Below are positions 1 to 5,317 of a stretch of 6,041 nt of DNA, piece after piece. A model generated the notes under the pieces. That model searched no databases. It had not been told where the DNA came from and was given only the letters and a program-made list of their open reading frames with translations. The translations under genes and the position numbers were made by a program. The first letter of the stretch is position 1. Each line of letters starts with the position of its first letter. Source of the DNA: PVC group bacterium (GTDB taxonomy: Bacteria > Verrucomicrobiota > Kiritimatiellia > SS1-B-03-39 > UBA6053); the NCBI GenBank assembly GCA_003565035.1, contig PXDP01000228.1, positions 1 through 6,041 of the forward strand. Direction: 5' to 3'.

Positions 1-1109
1 CACCGGATGCGGTCACGGGGAACGCTCACCCGCTGATCGCCCTCGAGGGTTAAACGGACCTCCGCGGTATCCATGGACACAACCCCGGCCGCCATCCGGT
101 CGCCGTTGCCGAAAACCACCAGATCTTTTGAGGCATCCTCCACCGTAAGGTCAGGCGCATAGACTCCCGGCACACGGGTGAACTCCACATGATGCAGCCG
201 CATACCGCCTGATTCCCGGCCCGGCTGCAGGACCCATTGTAAATCATCGCGCCCCGGCAAAGCCCGTTCGGTATACAGGGAAAACGAGGGGTACTCCATC
301 TCGTTGATGCGGACTGTAATCTCGGCGGTCCGCACATTGAGATGAACCGCGACCAGTATCGGCTCCCCCGGAATCATCAGGGGCAGGGCTTCGCGCAGCA
401 CCCAGACCTGACGGCCGTTTCCATCCACCATCCGCACATGCATCCAGTTTTGATTCAACGACAAACTGATGCCTTCCGCAGGACGGGTTTGGCCCGTGGT
501 CTGAAAAAAATCCAGGGTGGCGACCGTGCCCCCGGACGGAAACGAGATTTCCGCCTCAAACAACACCCCGCCGGACTCCGGCAAAGGCATCGACCTTGAG
601 ATGCGGCTGTTTTCCGGCAACAGAATCTTTCGTTGAGGTTCTGTCAGTTCCTCATGTCCCTGCGGCAGCAGGACAGACCAGTCAGCCAACGGGGAAAGCC
701 CCCGGAAAATCAGGGATTCCTCTCCCGGCAGAATTTCCAGCGCTTCAACAAATTCACGGTGTGCCCGCATCTCGCCTCCCCACCAGGACTGCAGGACAAG
801 TTCGCGGTCCGAAAGCGACAGCAGGCGCCCCGAAATTCGGTCCCCGTTGACAAAGCGAACCCGGGTGTCCGGAGCCGTCCGGGTGATCGGGGACTCCGTG
901 TAGACGCGCATTCCGCCGGTATACGCCGCATGAAACCGTAAAGGCTCTCCACCCCAGGCCGGTGTCACCCGGAAATACCCCGCATCAAAGTCACGAAACG
1001 TACCGGAAAACAGATCGCCGTTCAGCATCCTCACCTCCACCGGGATCTCTCCGCTCTTCAGAGAACCCCAGGTGAAGGCCCAAAGCAGGAACCAAAAAAG
1101 CCGCTTCAT
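1..1109 (-). CDS. Secreted repeat/ConA-like protein, third paralogue of the cluster (3' end beyond the window)
   Basis: The frame is open from the ATG at 1109-1107 to the left edge, giving 369 residues and no stop. I do not recognise a named family. The N-terminus (MKRLFWFLLWAFTW) has two basic residues and a hydrophobic core, so it is a probable Sec signal peptide. Then come repeat A (about 23-70, with MLNGDLFSGTF), repeat B (about 82-127, with VRFVNGDRISGRLL and SWWGGE), a beta-rich ConA/LamG-like region (about 131-313) and repeat C (about 329-369, with VVFGNGDRM and VSVPRDRIR). Residues 134-178 (IFRG, L-A-D-W, SRSMPLPE) closely match the second half of gene 1 (IWRG, L-S-D-W, SRGMPPLPE), which is therefore its nearest relative here. 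No catalytic motif is visible. The start overlaps the stop of the upstream gene as ATGA and has a strong G-rich Shine-Dalgarno. The role is inferred only as secreted, binding or structural. By comparison with its paralogues, a D repeat and the stop should lie within roughly 60-120 more codons. Confidence 0.86.
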   Translation of the reverse strand, partial: MKRLFWFLLWAFTWGSLKSGEIPVEVRMLNGDLFSGTFRDFDAGYFRVTPAWGGEPLRFHAAYTGGMRVYTESPITRTAPDTRVRFVNGDRISGRLLSLSDRELVLQSWWGGEMRAHREFVEALEILPGEESLIFRGLSPLADWSVLLPQGHEELTEPQRKILLPENSRISRSMPLPESGGVLFEAEISFPSGGTVATLDFFQTTGQTRPAEGISLSLNQNWMHVRMVDGNGRQVWVLREALPLMIPGEPILVAVHLNVRTAEITVRINEMEYPSFSLYTERALPGRDDLQWVLQPGRESGGMRLHHVEFTRVPGVYAPDLTVEDASKDLVVFGNGDRMAAGVVSMDTAEVRLTLEGDQRVSVPRDRIR

Positions 1110-2488
1110 TCCCGCCCCCTTCCCCTTGGCAGGGGCTGCATTTGCAGAATCGGGGTATCCAAATCGATGGACAGGCCCGGGACCGTGCCCGAGCCCCCCG
1201 ACATCCAGGGAAACCGCAGTCCCGCCACCTGCCCGCGCGACAGCCGCACTTCCCCGGCAAAGCCCCCGCCCTCCGCAATGACGTGGGTTTCAGTGATCTC
1301 GCGCACCCGCAGCGTGAGCTTGTCCGGGTAACGCCGCAAACGGATTTCCGCCTCACGACTCCGGCGGCTCCGCACTGGCGGCTTGTCTCCGGCGGATTCG
1401 AAACGTTCCACCTGACGGCCGGGAAACGATCCGTCCCACCGGGTCAGCTCAATACCCGCAAGCTGAACACCCGCCACATTATGCTGTATTTGCAGACTCA
1501 GCCAGCGGCCGCTTTCGTTTTCCGGATCAAACGCAACCTCCCATTCCTGCATCGGCTCCCCGTTCAGCCGCATCCAGGCCCGGTTGCGGGTCTGATCCAC
1601 GAACACCTCAAATTCCTGCCAATGCCCCTCCGGCAGCGTGGTCTGTTCCCGCCAGTTGACCATCGGCGGGCGTTCCCCGCCGGGATTCGACTGTTCATGA
1701 AAACTTTGCCCCTGAATGTGCGAATTTTGATGCATAAAATGCATCCCGCCCGCCCCACGCTGAAACGGCTGAGGGGTGAAAGCGCCCACATGGATCAAAA
1801 ACGCCCCGCCCAATGGTCTCAGGGCGTACGCGAGCCGGAACCTCTCCGGCAGATCCGGCACGGAGCGGTAAAGTGAAAATCCCTGCCCTGCGTCAAAAAA
1901 CCAACTGCCGCCACTCTCCAGCGGGAATGCATTCCGGGTTTGCAGGTGCGCATTGATTTGCATCGGCATGTTATTCATGTGCATGGCCTGAATCCGAATG
2001 CCCGCCTGCACCTGAACCGCCCCCCCCTGTCGGGCCATTCCCGGCATTCCCTGACTCTGCCACGTCCCCGCATCCATGAGGTCCTCCAGCAGCAGATCGT
2101 CGCCGGAAGGCCGGGTTTCCAGGGAGTGAATCTGCGAGGTCAGCACCTCAACCGTTTCTCCGCCCTCCAAACGAAAGGACAGCGTGTCCTCCTCCCGCGC
2201 CAGAAGCTTTCCGGTTAGCCGGTCCCCGTCCCAAAATAGCGCGCGGTGCGTCGCGCTTCCGGTCGGATTCCCCTCAGCCCCCCCGAAAAAGACGGCCTCC
2301 ATTTCGCCGACCGGGAGGACAGAGGGGTTTTCGCTCCACCTTGGCTGGAACCGGACCCGTGATCCCTGCAGGGATAGGAAGCGCCCCTGCAGTTCGGCGC
2401 CCGACCGCAGAACCAGCAGATCATCCCCCTCCGCCAACAGACGGAAAGAACAAATCAGCAATACAAAAAACAAGCAAAACCGTCTCAC
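1106..2488 (-). CDS. Secreted repeat/ConA-like protein with Met/His-rich segments, second paralogue
   Basis: A 460-residue protein starting at GTG (2488-2486) and ending in TGA (1108-1106). The N-terminus (MRRFCLFFVLLICSFRLLA) is a probable signal peptide, with likely cleavage after LLA. Repeat A spans about 22-68 (LLVLRSGAELQGRF, then PRWS). Repeat B spans about 81-124 (RALFWDGDRLTGKLL). A ConA/LamG-like region covers about 131-350; its core markers are DLPERFRLAYALRP and a closing LQIQHNVAGVQLAGIELTR, which parallels IELAGIRLRE in gene 1. A single repeat follows at about 378-426 (EIRLRRYPDKLTLRV) and matches the last (D) repeat of gene 1, so the C repeat is absent. The ConA-like region contains two Met/His-rich stretches (148-181 and 249-264) not seen in the paralogues. 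The last residues (PRGRGRE) are encoded by the G-rich DNA that serves as Shine-Dalgarno for the next gene. The 4-base overlaps at both ends imply an operon. Function is unknown; an extracytoplasmic location is likely. Confidence 0.9.
   Translation of the reverse strand: MRRFCLFFVLLICSFRLLAEGDDLLVLRSGAELQGRFLSLQGSRVRFQPRWSENPSVLPVGEMEAVFFGGAEGNPTGSATHRALFWDGDRLTGKLLAREEDTLSFRLEGGETVEVLTSQIHSLETRPSGDDLLLEDLMDAGTWQSQGMPGMARQGGAVQVQAGIRIQAMHMNNMPMQINAHLQTRNAFPLESGGSWFFDAGQGFSLYRSVPDLPERFRLAYALRPLGGAFLIHVGAFTPQPFQRGAGGMHFMHQNSHIQGQSFHEQSNPGGERPPMVNWREQTTLPEGHWQEFEVFVDQTRNRAWMRLNGEPMQEWEVAFDPENESGRWLSLQIQHNVAGVQLAGIELTRWDGSFPGRQVERFESAGDKPPVRSRRSREAEIRLRRYPDKLTLRVREITETHVIAEGGGFAGEVRLSRGQVAGLRFPWMSGGSGTVPGLSIDLDTPILQMQPLPRGRGRE
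1115..1121 (-). promoter_or_regulatory. Ribosome binding site of the third cluster gene
   Basis: AAGGGGG on the minus strand lies 5 bases (CGGGA) before the ATG at 1109-1107. It is embedded in the codons for the C-terminal residues of the preceding gene, whose stop overlaps this start. A second G-run, AAGGGG, lies just upstream (1122-1127). Confidence 0.65.
1946..2047 (-). other. Met/His-rich segment in the second cluster protein
   Basis: Residues 148-181 contain seven Met (148, 151, 169, 171, 174, 176 and nearby) and His170 and His181, including QAMHMNNMPMQINAH. A second cluster follows at residues 249-264 (MHFMHQNSHIQGQSFH; bases 1697-1744). Such Met/His clusters occur in periplasmic copper or silver binding proteins, but they could also be low-complexity surface loops. 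The paralogues lack them. Confidence 0.5.
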
Positions 2489-5103
2489 TCAGACTCCCCT
2501 TCGATCCGCGCATCCCGTCGGACCTTGGTGTGAATATTAAAGACAGCAACTCTAAAGGCGGAATGCGGAAGATGCAAGTCCTCCAGCCAGAGATCTCCAC
2601 CGCCCCGGAATACAGATCCGTCAAAATTTCTCAGCGAAACTGTGAGACGATCCCGTGTGCCGGCGTGATGCAAACGGATATCCCGCGACGTGCGCCTCGG
2701 CAGGGAGAGAGTCTGCGCATCAAACGCAATAGACTGAATTCGTTGCCGGGGAACCTGCAGGGTCTCCCCCTCCGCCAGAAGCCGCACCGAATCGCCCTCT
2801 CCGTCCAGAACGGTGGTCCACAACACATCCCCATTGGCGAAAAGAACCCGGTCCCCGAACCCGCCCCCCGCGTCATCCTCCCTTTCGACCGGAAAATCGT
2901 AGGGATACGCAGCAAAAAGAATTTCCTCCACCCAAAGACGCTGAAATGGAGAGCGGGCTGTAATCTTCATGATCCGTTCCGGCTGCATCCGCATCGCGGC
3001 CGGATCAGTGATTTTCCAGGGCCCAATCCATTCGCCATTGAATTCCACCAGCATTTCCCCGCGGCGGAGATCACCGATCACCCGAAAATCTCTTCGCCCC
3101 GCCTCCCGCAAGTCGCCCGTATGATGGCGGAAGTGGACGCTTTGCCCGTGTCCGAACGCGTTTTCCACCCCCTCCAGACGCACCCCCCGACTGTAAAAAT
3201 GCAGGCCGCCCACAGGAAGATCCAGCGAACCGATCGAAAAAAACTGCACCGTAAAATCCCCGCGGCCGCCCTCCGACCGCATACGGAGCTGAATCTCAAA
3301 GCGCTCCGGCAAAGGCGGCATTCCCCGGGAAACCGCCCGTACCCCCGGAATCAGCAGAGCACTCCCCGCCTGCTCAACCATGCCTGTCAGCGGACCAATT
3401 TCCTCCACATGCCAATCCGACAGAAGCCCGGGCCCCCGCCAGATCAGTGCCGGTCCCGCAGGAATGAACTCCATCCGCCGGATCATGTTCCGCCGGGAGC
3501 GGACCCGCTGCCCCCAGGAGGTCTCCAGTTCCACCGACGCTTCTCCGATCCCAAGCAACCGCCCGGAAAGACGGTCGCCATTCACATAGTCCAGACGGAC
3601 ATCCGAACGCCGGTCAATGGCCATGCGCTCCCCCAGCCGCCGGATATGCCCCACATACGCCGCCGGAATGGATAACCGCTCCCCGGTCGATTCTTTTTCC
3701 AGCATCAGCCGGGTTCCCTCCATACCGAGAATCACTCCGTCAACCCGGTCCCCATTCAGCAAATGCACCTGGTCCCGTTTTGGAGACGGTATAGATTCGC
3801 CCCCCGACATTCCGCCAATCTGAAGAAGCGCAGAAAAAGGAATCACCGCCTCGTCCAACCATCCCGGAACAAAGCCCCGCAGCCCCCCCGGCTCCGCGTT
3901 TGAAGGCCGGAGACTTAGTTGTCCCCGGAAGTCAAGCGTTCGGATCCTCACCCTTTCCTCGGAATCGGGCATCTCATTTTCCGGGCCCGCAGCGAACACC
4001 ACCGAAGCCACCCGGTGAAACGGCACCGTCTGCACATCCCGCCCTTCCAAGACCCTCAGCTGTTCCGGACCGCCCGAAATGACCCGGCCTGTCAGGCGTT
4101 TTCCGTCCAGCAGATACACCTGATCACGGTCCGACCGGACCGAGCCCGGCCGATTTGGAGCAAAGGTGGACAAGCGCTCGCGCAGGCGGATGCCCGCCAG
4201 CTCGATTTCTCCGTCCCCCGACTGCATCTGGATGGAAAAAGAGCGGTCCGCGTCCCCGATTCGCTCGGATCCTCCGGGGAGTTTAAGGGTCAAGAGGCGT
4301 TCTTCATTCAGATCCACCTCAACGGTTTCGCGCTCAAGATCCACCCAGAGAGCAAAGCGCTGTTCGGTGCGGGCCGTGTCCGGCAAGCGATCCCGCCAGG
4401 TCACCGCATCCGCCCGCTCCCGGCCCTCTGCGGTGAGAATCAGCCCCTGATGGGTCACCTGGAGATTGATGTTGCCGGGGCCACGGGTGTTATTTCTGCG
4501 GCCCATGAGGTTCATGCGGTACATAAAGGCCTGTTCCCCCGGACGAATATCCGCCTCAAACACAAAGCGCTTCGGCAGTTCCGGCAGCTCCAACTGCGCA
4601 CTCATGCCGCTCATCGCATACAGCGAAAACGGTCCGCTCCCCGAACCGGGGGCCAGGCCGGCCCCCCTGGGATCCCGGAACGTCCACGCCTGTTCCGGTG
4701 ACGGCCCCTGCAACCGCACCGGTCCGATCGCATGACCCGGATGAATTTCCGCAACCGCCCCGCGGTTGACCCGTACCGTCTGCCCCCAGGCGGTCCGCAG
4801 GGTAACAATCCGATTGTCCATCTCCAGCCATTCCGCCGAAAGACGGTCACCGGATCGGAATAAAACCTCCACCTCACCCGCGCTTGCAAGACGCAGCTCT
4901 CTCTCCGGCCAGAGCATATGGTCAAGTGCCTTGAGCGGAACCGTCACCTCTCCCCCGGACCAGCGGGGGCGAAGGGTGAACGATTCCGAACGCAGCACCT
5001 CCAGGTGCCCCTGGAGGCGTTCCCCGCTCTTCAGAGAGACCTCTGTTCCCGGCGAACCGCGAGGAATTTGTAAAAAAAGAATCAGCAGAAAACGACGCAG
5101 CAT
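2485..5103 (-). CDS. Large secreted repeat/ConA-like protein with internal duplication, first gene of the cluster
   Basis: An 872-residue protein of unknown function. I chose ATG 5103-5101. A TTG at 5109-5107 would add two residues, but it sits directly behind a convincing -10 box, and neither start has a well-spaced Shine-Dalgarno. MLRRFLLILFLQIPRGSPG is a probable signal peptide. Modules in order: A 20-63 (VSLKSGERLQGHL), B 76-121 (VLFRSGDRLSAEW, TAWGQ), ConA/LamG-like 129-310 (LPKRFVFEADIRP to IELAGIRLRE), C 327-370 (LLDGKRLTGRV), D 384-429 (degenerate), then A' 444-489 (VHLLNGDRVDGVI), B' 500-546 (DYVNGDRLSGRLL, TSWGQ), a second ConA-like domain 551-733 (LPERFEIQLRMRS), C' 749-794 (VLFANGDV) and D' 806-857. 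It is thus a tandem dimer of the architecture in genes 2 and 3. No catalytic site, membrane anchor or sorting signal is evident. The stop overlaps the GTG of the next gene. A periplasmic or extracellular binding or scaffold role is inference. Confidence 0.92.
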   Translation of the reverse strand: MLRRFLLILFLQIPRGSPGTEVSLKSGERLQGHLEVLRSESFTLRPRWSGGEVTVPLKALDHMLWPERELRLASAGEVEVLFRSGDRLSAEWLEMDNRIVTLRTAWGQTVRVNRGAVAEIHPGHAIGPVRLQGPSPEQAWTFRDPRGAGLAPGSGSGPFSLYAMSGMSAQLELPELPKRFVFEADIRPGEQAFMYRMNLMGRRNNTRGPGNINLQVTHQGLILTAEGRERADAVTWRDRLPDTARTEQRFALWVDLERETVEVDLNEERLLTLKLPGGSERIGDADRSFSIQMQSGDGEIELAGIRLRERLSTFAPNRPGSVRSDRDQVYLLDGKRLTGRVISGGPEQLRVLEGRDVQTVPFHRVASVVFAAGPENEMPDSEERVRIRTLDFRGQLSLRPSNAEPGGLRGFVPGWLDEAVIPFSALLQIGGMSGGESIPSPKRDQVHLLNGDRVDGVILGMEGTRLMLEKESTGERLSIPAAYVGHIRRLGERMAIDRRSDVRLDYVNGDRLSGRLLGIGEASVELETSWGQRVRSRRNMIRRMEFIPAGPALIWRGPGLLSDWHVEEIGPLTGMVEQAGSALLIPGVRAVSRGMPPLPERFEIQLRMRSEGGRGDFTVQFFSIGSLDLPVGGLHFYSRGVRLEGVENAFGHGQSVHFRHHTGDLREAGRRDFRVIGDLRRGEMLVEFNGEWIGPWKITDPAAMRMQPERIMKITARSPFQRLWVEEILFAAYPYDFPVEREDDAGGGFGDRVLFANGDVLWTTVLDGEGDSVRLLAEGETLQVPRQRIQSIAFDAQTLSLPRRTSRDIRLHHAGTRDRLTVSLRNFDGSVFRGGGDLWLEDLHLPHSAFRVAVFNIHTKVRRDARIEGESE
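2494..2501 (-). promoter_or_regulatory. Ribosome binding site supporting the GTG start of the second cluster gene
   Basis: AAGGGGAG on the minus strand is followed by TCTGA (5 bases) and then the GTG at 2488-2486. This spacing supports the GTG, which overlaps the upstream stop as GTGA and leads directly into a signal peptide (MRRFCLFF). The site lies within the codons for the last residues of the first gene (I-E-G-E-S-E). Confidence 0.65.
2533..3774 (-). repeat. Second A'-B'-ConA'-C'-D' unit of the large protein
   Basis: This covers residues about 444-857 and repeats the order of the first unit. Its B' (LSGRLL, TSWGQ), the lead into its ConA-like domain (IWRG, LSDWHV, SRGMPPLPERF) and its C' (LQVPRQRIQSIAF) resemble the third cluster gene (ISGRLL, SWWGG; IFRG, LADWSV, SRSMPLPE; VSVPRDRIR) more than they resemble the first unit. 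Confidence 0.65.
3814..5046 (-). repeat. First A-B-ConA-C-D unit of the large protein
   Basis: This covers residues about 20-430: two short beta repeats, a ConA/LamG-like domain, then two more short repeats. It aligns in order with the second unit of the same protein by shared landmarks: GDRL-type turns, W-G-Q in repeat B, LPxRF opening the ConA-like domain, V-x-F/VP-x-x-R in repeat C and a divergent D repeat. This is divergent protein-level duplication; no DNA-level identity is apparent by eye. Confidence 0.65.
4998..5017. repeat. Short perfect hairpin within the first cluster gene
   Basis: CCTCCAGG (4998-5005) and CCTGGAGG (5010-5017) form an 8-bp perfect inverted repeat with a 4-base loop, about 29-36 codons into the coding sequence. 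In a leaderless message it would be the first stable structure. It may be coincidental in GC-rich coding DNA. Confidence 0.35.
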
Positions 5104-5109
5104 TCGCAA

Positions 5110-5138
5110 ATCATAAAAGGTTCGCTCCCTCCATGCAA
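5110..5138 (-). promoter_or_regulatory. Sigma-70-like promoter of the three-gene cluster, probably giving a leaderless mRNA
   Basis: On the minus strand, TTGCAT (5138-5133, 4/6 match to TTGACA) is followed by exactly 17 bases and then TATGAT (5115-5110, 5/6 match to TATAAT). Only 6 bases (TTGCGA) separate the -10 box from the ATG at 5103, so the predicted transcription start falls on or within a base or two of the start codon. A GGAGGGAG run exists, but it lies inside the promoter spacer, 21 bases from the ATG. It would not be transcribed, which fits a leaderless message and argues against the TTG at 5109. Confidence 0.6.
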
Positions 5139-5237
5139 TGGCATTCCGCGCAGAATATCCTTCGGGTTAAGCATCCTCATGCATCTCTTTTCCTATCCGT
5201 TGTCCGGCGTAGTGATCCGTTGGGTATTCACCAATTC

Positions 5238-5270
5238 CGGGATGCGCCCATCCTCCGGGGGCGCATCCTG
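5238..5270. repeat. Perfect 10-bp inverted repeat (hairpin or operator candidate)
   Basis: GGATGCGCCC (5240-5249) is matched exactly by its reverse complement GGGCGCATCC (5259-5268) around a 9-base centre. A G-T and then a C-G pair extend the stem outward to 5238 and 5270. Neither strand has a T-run after the stem, so it is not a standard intrinsic terminator. It sits 13 bases upstream of the putative M48 -35 box and about 100 bases upstream of the cluster promoter, so a regulator binding site is possible. Confidence 0.6.
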
Positions 5271-5283
5271 AAAATCCGGCGGC

Positions 5284-5311
5284 TTGATTTACCTGTCAAA
5301 AACGTTATGGA
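5284..5311 (+). promoter_or_regulatory. Weak promoter candidate for the M48 peptidase gene
   Basis: TTGATT (5284-5289, 4/6 to consensus) is followed by 16 bases and TATGGA (5306-5311, only 3/6 and lacking the conserved final T). It ends 6 bases before the ATG at 5318, the same spacing as the promoter on the other strand. There is no Shine-Dalgarno before this gene. The match is poor enough that chance is a real alternative. Confidence 0.25.
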
Positions 5312-5317
5312 CAGACT

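Larger units (their letters stand above)
5104..5317. other. Divergent intergenic region between the cluster and the M48 gene
   Basis: These 214 bases separate two outward-facing genes and must hold both promoters. They contain the strong minus-strand promoter near 5110-5138, a weak plus-strand candidate near 5284-5311 and a perfect inverted repeat at 5240-5268. I see no convincing gene: the small plus-strand frame from 5133 to 5321 (62 codons) has no recognisable protein character and runs through both the minus-strand -35 box and the inverted repeat. Confidence 0.7.

Noticed and set aside
1142..1876. Plus-strand open frame of 244 codons
   Set aside because: It is antisense to gene 2, whose frame has a signal peptide, homologous repeats and operon-style overlaps. 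The plus-strand translation has shadow-like composition.
2341..3675. Plus-strand open frame of 444 codons
   Set aside because: It is antisense to genes 1 and 2 and crosses their junction. It is rich in Pro, His, Arg and Gln with no domain, signal or Shine-Dalgarno. Long antisense frames are expected opposite GC-rich coding DNA.
3919..4701. Plus-strand open frame of 260 codons
   Set aside because: It is antisense to the first unit of gene 1 and has no recognisable protein features.
1..5103. Glycoside hydrolase or other enzyme activity for the ConA-like domains
   Set aside because: I see no conserved catalytic Glu/Asp motif shared by the four ConA-like regions. The fold resemblance alone supports at most a binding role.
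5082..5114. Minus-strand 10-residue frame MICECCVVFC preceded by GGAGGGAG, a possible leader peptide
   Set aside because: Its ATG lies inside the predicted -10 box, so it would not be transcribed from that promoter. Cys content in such a short frame is weak evidence.
5238..5270. Intrinsic terminator
   Set aside because: The stem is strong but neither strand has a T-tract after it, and both flanking genes point away from it, so there is no transcript to terminate there.
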